NCBI GenBank assembly: GCA_030432235.1
Contig: JAUIHT010000005.1
Location: forward strand, 1 to 64,000
Direction of reading: 5' to 3'
From: Verrucomicrobiia bacterium
GTDB lineage: Bacteria > Verrucomicrobiota > Verrucomicrobiia > Opitutales > Cerasicoccaceae
Length of the DNA: 64,000 nt
Below, piece after piece: positions 56,441-64,000 of the stretch. The notes under the pieces are model-generated. The model was given only the letters and a program-made list of their open reading frames with translations. It ran no database searches and was not told where the DNA came from. Every line of letters starts with the position of its first letter. Position 1 is the stretch's first letter. Position numbers and translations under genes: made by a program.

Positions 56441-56525
56441 TGGTGCTCAGGGAGGGACTCGAACCCTCACGCCTCGCGGCACTGCCACCTGAAGACAGCG
56501 TGTCTGCCAATTTCACCACCTGAGC
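56441..56525 (-). tRNA. tRNA-Leu (anticodon CAG)
   Basis: The acceptor stem GCTCAGG pairs with CCTGAGC, with an encoded A-CCA 3' end. The anticodon loop is CTTCAGGT, giving CAG, and there is a long variable arm (GCCGCGAGGC). The T-arm GGGTTCGAGTCCC is canonical. The variable arm makes it class II, as expected for leucine. Confidence 0.96.
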
Positions 56526-56612
56526 ATCGTGGAAAGCGAAGAAAAGAATACCATGCCCCCCATGGTGGCAAGCAGAAAAGCGACGCTTGTGTGGCTAAAC
56601 CTTTTTCTGCTT

Positions 56613-57368
56613 CTAAACGATGGCCTCCCAGGCGGCTTGCAAGGTGGCGGCATGGCAGGCCACGCGTTGCTCCAGGGGCTGGCTGCTGGGGGTTTCCATG
56701 GTATAGGCACGGCGGGAGCCCTGCTTCATCAGGTAGATGGACTCCGGCCACTCCGGCAGCTCGGGGGCATGGCCCCGAAAGGATATTAAGCCGCCCCGTG
56801 CGGGCAGTCCCTCGATAATGGGGTCGGGGTGGAGCGGGAAATGTCCGGCGGCGGTTTTCAGGATGACGTCGGCGAGGGATTTTACGTCCAGCGGGCACTG
56901 TTCGTAGAGATAGTAGCCCGGCGCTTCCCAGTCCTCGTGCAGCAGAAAAACGGCGTCGAAGGCATTGCCGCCGTGGGCCGCGAGCCAGTCGAGTTGGGCA
57001 CGCACCTGCGGAGTTTGCGGGTCGTGGTAGTCGCGGTTGGGGTCGCGGCCATCGGGATTCTCACGGCGATTGGCCGCAAGGTTGTCCGGGCTTATCATAG
57101 GGAAGAGCGCCCATTCGAAGGCTGGCGGAAAGGCGCCTTCGCGCAGTAGTTTTTGGATGGCCAGCGGGCCGGCGGGCTCGTCCCCGTGCATGCCCGCGCC
57201 GACCAGGATGCGCGGTGCACCTTCAAGGGAAGCTTTGCGCCGCAAAGCCAATAGCGGCCAGTCGCCGGGCAGTGGCAGCTCGTCGACCTGAAAACCTTGC
57301 GCGATGGCGTGCTGCTTCAGCAGTGCCTGGGTTGGACCAACGTCGAGAATATTTCCGGTGTACGGCAT
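56613..57368 (-). CDS. M14-like carboxypeptidase / succinylglutamate desuccinylase family
   Basis: 251 residues. Metal ligands His and Glu are in GAGMHGDEPAGPLAI, followed by ALFPMISPDNLAANRRENPDGRDPNRDY as in zinc M14 peptidases, with the substrate Arg/Asn segment. A later His (FLLHEDWEAPGYY) is the third ligand. AstE-like enzymes and peptidoglycan-active carboxypeptidases share this pattern; the substrate cannot be told. No signal peptide, so cytosolic. Confidence 0.85.
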   Translation of the reverse strand: MPYTGNILDVGPTQALLKQHAIAQGFQVDELPLPGDWPLLALRRKASLEGAPRILVGAGMHGDEPAGPLAIQKLLREGAFPPAFEWALFPMISPDNLAANRRENPDGRDPNRDYHDPQTPQVRAQLDWLAAHGGNAFDAVFLLHEDWEAPGYYLYEQCPLDVKSLADVILKTAAGHFPLHPDPIIEGLPARGGLISFRGHAPELPEWPESIYLMKQGSRRAYTMETPSSQPLEQRVACHAATLQAAWEAIV

Positions 57369-57388
57369 CTATAATAGGAAGTTTTAAA

Positions 57389-57445
57389 CCACGAAGAGCA
57401 CGAAGTTCACGAAGGCAACTAGGCAACGAAATTGTCTCTTCGTGA
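57389..57445. repeat. Degenerate palindromic repeat, CACGAAG type
   Basis: CCACGAAGAGCACGAAGTTC with further CACGAAG, and an inverted CTTCGTG at 57438-57444, in an 80-base gap. The style resembles 34540-34624. Confidence 0.55.
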
Positions 57446-57450
57446 CGGAA

Positions 57451-59154
57451 TTACGCCTGGGGCAGGCTGACGCGGAAGGTCGTGCCGCTGGCGTCTGACT
57501 TGACGAGCTTGATTTTACCGTGGTGGCTTTTGACGATCTGCTTGCTGATGGACAGGCCGAGGCCGGAACCGCCCTTCGCGCCGGTAAGGAAGGACTCGAA
57601 GATGCGCTCCTGCATTTCCTTGGGGATGCCGCAGCCGGTGTCGCTGATGGTGAACTCGGCGCGGCGTTGCCCGTCCTTTTCCACGCCTTGGAGGTTGATG
57701 CGGATGACACCGCCGTCGGGCATGGCGTGCAGGGAGTTGAGCACCAGGTTGAGCACCACCTGCTGAATTTGTCCCTTGTGCGCATCGATGACGAGGTCGC
57801 CATTGGGCGGGGTGTAGACGAGGTGGACTTCGCTTTGCTCGAGCTTCAGGCGCACCAGCAGAAGCGTTTCCTCGACGAGGCGGTTCAGGCTGTAGCGGGC
57901 GTGCATCTCGGTGCGGCTCTTTCCGAAGTTGAGCACGCGACCGACGATTTCCTCGAGGTGGTTGAGCTTTTCCCCGATGACCTCGGCGTCCTGCGCGCGC
58001 GGATCGCCTTGGGGGTACTCCAGGTCGAGGGAGTCGAAGAGGAGCTTGATTACGGTGAGCGGATTGCGGATCTCGTGGGCAATCTCTGCCGCCAGCAGAC
58101 CAAGCGTGGTGAGGCGTTCGTTCTTGCGCAGGCTCTCCTCGCTGGAGAAGACGCGCGCGTACAGGCGGCTGTTCTCAATCGCCACGGCGCCGAGCGAGGC
58201 GAGGGTGGCGAAGACGCGCTTCTCGTCGTTGTTGAAGCGGTGCACGGTGTCGGTGTAGGCGTTCAGCACGCCGATGACTTCGTCCTCGAAAACGATGGGA
58301 GTGGAGAGCAGGGATGCCAGGCCCTCGCTCTGGGTCAGGTCGATAAAGTGGTGTTCCTCAGTACGCGGCAGGTTGAGCACGGACACCTGCTTCTTGCGGC
58401 TGATGGCCACCCCGACCGAGCTTTCCTCAACCTTCAAATCCTCGTCGTATTCCCCGCGATTCTTGACGCCGGCCAGCGAGCGCAGCTTGAGCGATTTGCC
58501 GTCGGGATTGAGCAGGAAGATGGCGCAGATGCGGCAGTTCATCAGTGTGCGTGCGCGCTCCGTGATGGCGTCGAGCACCCCTTGCAGGTCTCGCCGGGAT
58601 ACCAACTGCTGGCCGATGGTGACCAGCGTCTGGAGCTGCCCGGCCTTTTCCTTGAGTTGGTTGAAAAGCCATAGGCGACTGACCACACGCGTCGCCTCAG
58701 CCGTCAACAGCGTGAGGAGCTTGAGGTCGCTTTCGCTAAAGGCCGCGGTCTGCTCGCTGTCGACGTTGACCACCCCGATGGCCATGCCCTCGAGCATCAT
58801 CGGCACGGCCATTTCCGAGCGAACGCTGTCCTTGACCGTGATGTAGTGCGGGTCCTCGCGGACATCCTCGATGCGGATGGGCTTGCCCAACAGCGCGGCG
58901 CGGCCGGTCACGCCCTGGCCGAGGGCGAGCTCCAGCCCTTCGATGCGCACAGGCAGGCCCTCGTAGACCTCGATCTCGAGCCGGTTGGTGTCCGGGTTGA
59001 TGAGTGCGACGGAGGCGCTGGTGGCGCGCAGCACGTGGACGATTTCCTCCAGGATGAGGCCCAGAGCCTCGTGCGGGTCTTCCGTCTGGCCGACGATACT
59101 GCTAATGCGGTACAGCGAATCGATGATCCCGCTTTCCTCTTGGACAGCTTCCAT
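57451..59154 (-). CDS. Soluble histidine kinase with two GAF domains
   Basis: 567 residues from the ATG at 59154. The first GAF domain (SLYRISSIVGQTEDPHEALGL onward) and second GAF domain (LVTIGQQLVSRRDLQGVLDAI) are followed by a HisKA domain with the phosphoacceptor in LLAAEIAHEIRNPLTV (His360) and a HATPase domain with GSGLGLSISKQIV. No transmembrane helix, so it senses a cytosolic signal. It lies 100 bases after glnD on the same strand. A link to nitrogen sensing is inferred from that position only. Confidence 0.92.
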   Translation of the reverse strand: MEAVQEESGIIDSLYRISSIVGQTEDPHEALGLILEEIVHVLRATSASVALINPDTNRLEIEVYEGLPVRIEGLELALGQGVTGRAALLGKPIRIEDVREDPHYITVKDSVRSEMAVPMMLEGMAIGVVNVDSEQTAAFSESDLKLLTLLTAEATRVVSRLWLFNQLKEKAGQLQTLVTIGQQLVSRRDLQGVLDAITERARTLMNCRICAIFLLNPDGKSLKLRSLAGVKNRGEYDEDLKVEESSVGVAISRKKQVSVLNLPRTEEHHFIDLTQSEGLASLLSTPIVFEDEVIGVLNAYTDTVHRFNNDEKRVFATLASLGAVAIENSRLYARVFSSEESLRKNERLTTLGLLAAEIAHEIRNPLTVIKLLFDSLDLEYPQGDPRAQDAEVIGEKLNHLEEIVGRVLNFGKSRTEMHARYSLNRLVEETLLLVRLKLEQSEVHLVYTPPNGDLVIDAHKGQIQQVVLNLVLNSLHAMPDGGVIRINLQGVEKDGQRRAEFTISDTGCGIPKEMQERIFESFLTGAKGGSGLGLSISKQIVKSHHGKIKLVKSDASGTTFRVSLPQA

Positions 59155-59255
59155 GCCTGCAATAAGCGGGAAACGCGCCAAAAGCGCAAAGCGATTTTTA
59201 ATCGTTCCCCTGAAGGGGCTCTTCGCTTCCAGCCTGGATTACGTCGTCGTCCCGA

Positions 59256-62111
59256 TTACCCGGCGGCGAGCATCTTCTCGTCAGCGATGATGCCGGAAAG
59301 GGACTCGCGAAGGGTTAACAGGTCCTCGGTGTCCTGGCTGTGATCGTCGATCTTCTCGATGTAAAAGGTGTCGAGAGCGACACCGCGCTCGGTGGCGATG
59401 CGCGCGAAGGAGATGTCATAGCCGTGGTCAAAAATGGACTTGGCCAACTGGTAGAGCAGACCGATGTGGTCGTTTGTTTGCACTTCGACGATCGTCCGGC
59501 GCAGGGACAGCTCGTGATAGACCTCGACCGAGGGTGGGATGGGTGCCTGCAGGCGGGTGTCACGCGTGAGCAGGAGTGACTTCTCGTGCTTGCGTGCCTG
59601 CGCCTTGATGTCGGGCATGAGGTCCTTGTTCTTGAGCAGGGCCTCGTCGAGCAGGGCCTTGAAGATACCCTCGGCCTTTTTGTCGTCCACTACGCCACCA
59701 CCGGGCTTGACGATGTAGAAGGTGTCGATGGTGATGTGGTCGTTACGCGAAATCGCCTTGGTGCTGAGGATGTTGACCCCCGCGACGGTCAGCGCTCCGG
59801 CCAGCTTGTAGAAAAGCCCGGCTCGGTCCCAGGTGACGACGTTGACGACGGTGAGGTCCTCGTCAGGGTCGTCCCTCCAATCCACCACCGGCACGAGCGA
59901 GCCGACGGAGTCAGACTCGGAAATGGTCACCAGCAATTCGTTGATCATCCGCAGGTGCAGGATGATTTCCTCGGTGCTGTTGTGGATAAAGTAGCGCTCG
60001 GGCAGCAGATTGAAATGGGCCTCAATTTGATCGGCCGGGATATCCGTCAGCTTCTTCTCGATGATGTCTCGGTAAATCATGGCAATGCGATCCTGGTGCT
60101 TACGGTCAAGGGCCTCACGGTCCTCATCGAGCACTTCGAGGGTATTGGCAAATAGACGTTGATGTAGGGCATCTTTATAACTGTTCCAGAGACCTTCGGA
60201 TGTGCCGCGTGTGTCGCAATAGGTGAACACGTAGAGGTAGCGTAGCATCTCCGCATCCCCCACGCGCTTGGCTAGAGCGGCGACCGTCCTCGGGTCGTCC
60301 ACATCATAGCGTTGCCAGAATCGTGCCATTTCTAAATGATTTTCAATAATCCATAGAATTTCTTTGCGCTGGTGACTGTCGATGCCCCAACGGCGCAAAA
60401 TAGGCTCGCTCATGTCGGCGCCTTCCTTCGCGTGGCCTTTGATACCGTGAGCCTTGCCGATGTCATGAAGCAGGAGCATCAGGTAGAGCCGGGGCGGGTC
60501 GGCGGTCGCGCGTAGCGCCTGTCGGTAGGTTTGATCACTGGGAGCGGATCCGGTAATGATGCGGTCCAGCACCCTGATGGTCAGCAGGGTGTGAATATCG
60601 GCGGTGTAGCGGTGGTAAAACTCATGCTGCACGAGGCAGTTCAAGCCGCCAAACTCAGGCAGGACGCGCGTCAGGATACCGAGCTCGTGCATGGGCTGGA
60701 GGGCCTGGTAGACGTGTCCGCGGTCCTGCAGGATAGCCAGAAAACTGCGCCGCCCGGCATCGCTGTAGGCGATTTTCGGGGTCAGGAGCTTGGCGGACTC
60801 CATGATGAGGATGCGCAGCTCCAGCTCCAGTTCCACACTGAACTGCTGGACATAGCGGAAGACGCGGATAAGCCGGATGGGCTCACGTTTGAAGACGCCC
60901 CGCTCCTCGTAACCGATTTTGCCGTCGGAAATAATAAAGCCGTCGTGGTGGCGCTGCAGGTCCCGCCGACGGGAGGCAATGACGGCCTTGAAGGGGATGC
61001 GGGTGCTGCCGGTGAGGCTGGCCAGGGCCAGGCGCTGCTCCAGGTGCTTGGAGGCGATGAAAATAGCCTGCGCGTGCCGGTAATAGTCACGCATGAAGAC
61101 CTCGACGCGCTGGAAGATATCCCGCTGACGGTAGCCGAGGGCCCAGGCGATCTTGGGCTGCTTTTCGATGTCCAGGAGGTCACTGGGGCGGCTGCTCTGG
61201 AAGTGCAGCTCGATCCGCACGGAGAGCAGGAAGTCGTAGGCGCGCTCCAGCGCTTTGCGGTCGGCCTCGCTCAAGTATCCGCGGCGGCAGAGCTGCTCCA
61301 GGCTGGCCACGCCGAGCTTTACCTGAGCCATCCAGAGGATGTTCTGGTAGTCCCGCAGGCCGCCGACGCCGTTCTTGATGTCCGGCTCCTGCACGAAGAC
61401 GGTACCGCCGTACTTCTGCCGTCGGCTCGTTTGGTCGGTCAGGCGTCCCTTGATGTAGGGGCCGGGGTTTTCGCGCTTGAGGAAGCGCTGGAAGGCCTTG
61501 CAGAAGGTCTGGAAAACCGCTTCCGAGCCGGTGATGAGCCGCGACTCCATCATCGCGTTTTTCGACTGGTCTTCGACTTTGGCCTCCTCGACGGCTTCCT
61601 CGACCGTACGGGTGGAGTAGCCGACCTTCAGGCTCAGGTCCCACATCGGGTAGAGGATCTCGTTGACCAGGCATTCCTGCAACTCCTTGACCATCTTGAT
61701 CTTCTTGGCCCGCTTGGGGAACAGGAACATCAGGTCGACATCACTGAAGGGGCAGACTTCCTCGCGGCCGTACCCGCCCAGGGCGACCAGCGCGACCTCG
61801 CAGGGCAGTGGACCGTGCTGGCGGAAGTATGTCTGCAGCGCGAACTGGAACAATTTGTCCAGAAGCACATCCAGCATGACGGACCGCGCCTTGGCCACGC
61901 GGATGCCGCCGTCGCCCTTGCGATGGTAGCGCATGAGCATTTCGCGCTCGAGGCGCATGTAGTCCTTGAGCGCCTTCAGGCGGTCCGCCGCGGTGGCGTC
62001 GAAGGGGAAATGCAGCCGCTTCTCGGCATGTTGCCGGATACGTCGGAAGAGCGGATCTGCTTGGGTTAAGGTCAAGATAGGTAAGGTGTTAAGCCGTGCT
62101 GCAATTTGCAA
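59256..62111 (-). CDS. glnD: [Protein-PII] uridylyltransferase / uridylyl-removing enzyme
   Basis: 951 residues. It modifies and demodifies PII with UMP according to glutamine level. The nucleotidyltransferase domain has VALGGYGREEVCPFSDVDLMF. The HD hydrolase domain has LYLMLLLHDIGKAHGIKGHA, and two C-terminal ACT domains (around VTWDRAGLFYKLAGAL and TNDHIGLLYQLAKSI) sense glutamine. The start is a TTG at 62111; no in-frame ATG precedes a late MRLEREM, and AGGAGG lies about 20 bases upstream. All domain motifs are intact. Confidence 0.95.
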   Translation of the reverse strand: MQIAARLNTLPILTLTQADPLFRRIRQHAEKRLHFPFDATAADRLKALKDYMRLEREMLMRYHRKGDGGIRVAKARSVMLDVLLDKLFQFALQTYFRQHGPLPCEVALVALGGYGREEVCPFSDVDLMFLFPKRAKKIKMVKELQECLVNEILYPMWDLSLKVGYSTRTVEEAVEEAKVEDQSKNAMMESRLITGSEAVFQTFCKAFQRFLKRENPGPYIKGRLTDQTSRRQKYGGTVFVQEPDIKNGVGGLRDYQNILWMAQVKLGVASLEQLCRRGYLSEADRKALERAYDFLLSVRIELHFQSSRPSDLLDIEKQPKIAWALGYRQRDIFQRVEVFMRDYYRHAQAIFIASKHLEQRLALASLTGSTRIPFKAVIASRRRDLQRHHDGFIISDGKIGYEERGVFKREPIRLIRVFRYVQQFSVELELELRILIMESAKLLTPKIAYSDAGRRSFLAILQDRGHVYQALQPMHELGILTRVLPEFGGLNCLVQHEFYHRYTADIHTLLTIRVLDRIITGSAPSDQTYRQALRATADPPRLYLMLLLHDIGKAHGIKGHAKEGADMSEPILRRWGIDSHQRKEILWIIENHLEMARFWQRYDVDDPRTVAALAKRVGDAEMLRYLYVFTYCDTRGTSEGLWNSYKDALHQRLFANTLEVLDEDREALDRKHQDRIAMIYRDIIEKKLTDIPADQIEAHFNLLPERYFIHNSTEEIILHLRMINELLVTISESDSVGSLVPVVDWRDDPDEDLTVVNVVTWDRAGLFYKLAGALTVAGVNILSTKAISRNDHITIDTFYIVKPGGGVVDDKKAEGIFKALLDEALLKNKDLMPDIKAQARKHEKSLLLTRDTRLQAPIPPSVEVYHELSLRRTIVEVQTNDHIGLLYQLAKSIFDHGYDISFARIATERGVALDTFYIEKIDDHSQDTEDLLTLRESLSGIIADEKMLAAG

Positions 62112-62468
62112 CCGGAATAGGGGCCAAACCCTCCTCTAAAGACGGTTAAATACTGCTTTGTCAAAGAACTATTGCCGGATACCCAGGGAACCTTGCGATA
62201 AGCCGTACTCGTTTAAGGTCAAAAGACCCCGGCCGGGCGCTCATGGGCCGGGCCGGTTCCGCAGGAATTTCGCCGGGACCTGATGGTGTCCGGACAATGG
62301 CTGTTTTCCGCTAGGGCGGTCGTGAAAAATGGCTGATCATGCGCTGATTATATCACGGAATACGAGGTTGTCAATAGTTACGCTGGCTCGGTTGGATCGT
62401 TTGAGTTGGTTGGGTGTGTTGGGCGCTTACAGATTGAAATCCGCATGGGCACAACCTAGGTTAGGTGC
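62112..62468. other. Intergenic region with GC-rich stem-loops
   Basis: 357 bases between divergent glnD and the next gene. A GC-rich part (about 62220-62330) contains complementary GGCCGGGC/GGGCCGGGCC-type stretches and may be structured, followed by an AT-rich promoter-like stretch. No ORF or known RNA (SRP, RNase P, 6S, tmRNA) consensus could be recognised. Confidence 0.4.
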
Positions 62469-63287
62469 ATGCGTTGTCTCGTTTTCATAGTCCTGCTTTG
62501 GCCTGCACTGGCCTTCACTGCCGGGGTCAATCGAGGAGACACTGAGGCGCAAGTAGAGCAGGCCCTGGGCAAGCCGGAGTCCGTGCTGGATGCCGGCGTG
62601 AAGAAAATCCTCTTCTACGAGACGACGAAAATCACCCTGAAAAACGGCGTGGTCATCAAGGTCGAAGCTATTAAACCTTCGGGGCAAAAACCTGACTCGC
62701 CTGCGTCAGACAAGACCGCCAGCGTCCGGTCTGATGCACCTTCGGCCAAAGCTAAAAGCCGCCCGGTCGCGCCTCTAAATGTTGGCCTGCCAACCCTGCA
62801 CTCGGCTTATCTGGGTGGCGGCTACACCATAGAGCTTGAGGCCCCGAATAATTTTGGGCCTTTTAAGAAGACGATGGGTGGGCGCGATTTTCCCATTCAG
62901 TACATGTCCAGGGGCTTTGACGACAAGCTCATGCTCACCGCCGCATCTATCGATCATGGGAACAACGCAGACCTTAGCGCCCACGATCTGGTCAAACTTG
63001 CGATGGTTTCCAGCCAGAAAGCCTACGAACCCTTCAAACTTGAGTTTCAGCAGACGCGAATGATTCAGGGGCAACCGGTAGCGTACTACGGCTACGAGGG
63101 CGTCCTGCGGGGCGAGCACGGCGACCAGGGCGGCATGCGGCGTCTGCTTGGCCTCGTGGTCAAGGTCAGAGGCGGCTTCCTCACCGTCAGCATTGAGGGG
63201 CCCGCGCCGGAAATGCGAAGTATTCAGCCAGCTCTCGAGGCTGCGATCCTGAGCCTGGAAATTGAGGACTCCGGTTCCGGAGGGTGA
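62469..63287 (+). CDS. Exported hypothetical protein
   Basis: 272 residues with a signal peptide (MRCLVFIVLLWPALAFTAG). Residues 22-62 (VNRGDTEAQVEQALGKPESVL, then KNGVVIKV) look like the small BamE/SmpA-type fold found in periplasmic proteins. A Pro/Ser/Lys-rich linker (about 67-100) precedes a C-terminal domain of about 160 residues (GGYTIELEAPNNF to LEAAILSLEIED) that I do not recognise. It is a single-gene unit followed by a repeat-rich gap. Confidence 0.65.
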   Translation: MRCLVFIVLLWPALAFTAGVNRGDTEAQVEQALGKPESVLDAGVKKILFYETTKITLKNGVVIKVEAIKPSGQKPDSPASDKTASVRSDAPSAKAKSRPVAPLNVGLPTLHSAYLGGGYTIELEAPNNFGPFKKTMGGRDFPIQYMSRGFDDKLMLTAASIDHGNNADLSAHDLVKLAMVSSQKAYEPFKLEFQQTRMIQGQPVAYYGYEGVLRGEHGDQGGMRRLLGLVVKVRGGFLTVSIEGPAPEMRSIQPALEAAILSLEIEDSGSGG

Positions 63288-63721
63288 GGCGAGCCGAAAA
63301 CCGAAACACGGTATTCGCGCGCTTTTATAAAAGTATTTTGCAGGCCAACGGCCTGATCCAACGTAGCCTGGGGCAACGCCCTAGGATTGAGAGAGGTAAC
63401 AGACTCGCAGGCTGAAGGTCTGCCACAAACGTACCGCATAGTTGGAGCAGGCCTTCAGCCTGCTATAATTGTTCATCAGCCCACCAGGGGCGTTGCCCCT
63501 GGCTACGGTGGATAAGGCTTTCAGCCTTGATGATGGTACACTGAACCAGCCAGATAACGGCTACGACTTTATGTAAACTGCTCTAGCCACTTCCCCTTTA
63601 TCTTCCTCTACAATCGATCAGTAGCGGAGTAAGAGTAAGAGTAAGAGAAAGAGGGGGAGGTCTTTGGACGCTTTTTGCTTTTCGCTTTCCGCTTTTTGCT
63701 TTTGGCTCTCTCGTTTTTCCC
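63288..63721. other. Repeat-rich intergenic region upstream of valS
   Basis: 434 bases containing a small hairpin (63341-63355), the nested palindrome 63363-63506, another hairpin (AAGGCT/AGCCTT near 63513-63527), a (GTAAGA)3 run near 63630, and a pyrimidine-rich GCTTTTTGCTTTTCGCTTTC run near 63670-63710. No gene was found. The valS promoter is presumably in the last 120 bases. Confidence 0.6.
63363..63506. repeat. Nested inverted repeats forming a composite palindrome
   Basis: The outer arms GTAGCCTGGGGCAACGCC... (63363-63385) and 63484-63506 match at 20 of 23 positions in inverted orientation. The inner arms GCAGGCTGAAGGTCTGC (63407-63423) and GCAGGCCTTCAGCCTGC (63447-63463) match at 16 of 17. 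Together they can fold as one long stem. Confidence 0.85.
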
Positions 63722-64000
63722 ATGTCCGAAATTTCAAAGTCCTACGAGCCCGCCGAGGTCGAGAACCAGTGGTACCAGCGCTGGCTGGAGGCCGGTTGCT
63801 TCCGTGGCGAGGCCGACCCATCCAAGGAGCCGTTCTGCATCACCATTCCGCCGCCCAATGTGACGGGCGTGCTGCACATGGGGCACCTCCTGAACAACAC
63901 CATTCAGGACCTCTACACCCGCCGCGCGCGCCAGCAGGGCAAGGCCGCCGTCTGGGTGCCCGGCACCGACCACGCCGGCATCGCTACCCAGAGCCGCGTC
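63722..64000 (+). CDS. valS: Valyl-tRNA synthetase, N-terminal part (runs off the window)
   Basis: The first 93 codons of a class I synthetase. [18 protein letters not shown], then the HIGH region [21 protein letters not shown] and [13 protein letters not shown] are diagnostic of ValRS. The rest lies beyond 64000. The start is the ATG at 63722. Confidence 0.96.
   Translation, partial: MSEISKSYEPAEVENQWYQRWLEAGCFRGEADPSKEPFCITIPPPNVTGVLHMGHLLNNTIQDLYTRRARQQGKAAVWVPGTDHAGIATQSRV

Noticed and set aside
56304-56519. Possible 71-residue minus-strand protein
   Set aside because: It is a translation through tRNA-Leu(CAG) and its flank.
62112-62468. SRP RNA, RNase P RNA, 6S RNA or tmRNA
   Set aside because: The GC-rich stems were compared with remembered core sequences and none matched on either strand.

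Overview
The window is 64 kb of a chromosome from a Gram-negative bacterium with moderately high GC. It carries an outer-membrane lipid A-type acyltransferase, LPS-style glycosyltransferases, lipoproteins and many Sec signal peptides. I infer Verrucomicrobiota, probably an Opitutae-type lineage. The reasons are the mix of PPDK, O-acetylhomoserine sulfhydrylase, URO-D-family proteins, glycine-rich RRM protein and large secreted beta-propeller proteins, together with many degenerate intergenic palindromes. This is inference from gene content; no rRNA operon is present to confirm it. No phage, plasmid or CRISPR locus is visible.

Layout. 1-2.3 kb is an AT-richer stretch with a UDP-sulfoquinovose synthase (sqdB) and a poly-Gln protein. 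2.4-10.5 kb holds metY, two tandem secreted propeller proteins with an almost identical Trp-rich C-terminus, a URO-D-family protein and htpG. 10.6-20.1 kb holds a gene remnant, a TPR lipoprotein, ribF, a small metal-binding membrane protein, an ADP-ribosylglycohydrolase-like protein, an SDR-like protein with a histone-H1-like tail, a glycine-rich RRM protein, an adenylate-kinase-like protein with a long extra domain, and an esterase. 20.2-33.3 kb holds pgk-tpiA, a transporter-like sensor kinase, gluQ, nrdR, pabA, a LMW phosphatase, an FKBP isomerase, an ArnD-like deacetylase, a HigB/HigA-like toxin-antitoxin pair, an NtrC-type regulator, an aldo/keto reductase and an ACT protein. 33.3-48.2 kb holds a sugar aminotransferase, an exonuclease-DNA ligase repair pair, a roughly 1.9-kb AT-rich insertion bracketed by 55-bp direct repeats, SufT, a translationally coupled methyltransferase/membrane protein/CAAX-protease operon, an acyltransferase-heptosyltransferase fusion and hflX. 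48.6-64 kb holds ppdK, another Trp-rich secreted protein, a solute-binding protein, a voltage-gated-type K+ channel, a TerB/zinc-ribbon protein, tRNA-Leu(CAG), an M14-type peptidase, a GAF histidine kinase next to glnD, and the start of valS.

How the parts relate. Glycolytic and gluconeogenic steps are present as pgk-tpiA and ppdK. Nitrogen and phosphosignalling functions are glnD, an adjacent soluble GAF kinase and a distant NtrC-like regulator. Envelope biogenesis functions are the acyltransferase/GT9 fusion, the DegT aminotransferase, the ArnD-like deacetylase and sqdB. DNA repair is represented by the ligase and nuclease.

The least explained material is as follows: four secreted proteins sharing an aromatic C-terminal module; the insertion into, and duplication of, the 3' end of the gene at 39972-41432; an SDR-fold protein that has lost its catalytic Tyr/Lys and gained acidic, Arg-rich and Lys/Ala-rich tails; and several families of palindromic intergenic repeats, one of which supplies a stop codon.
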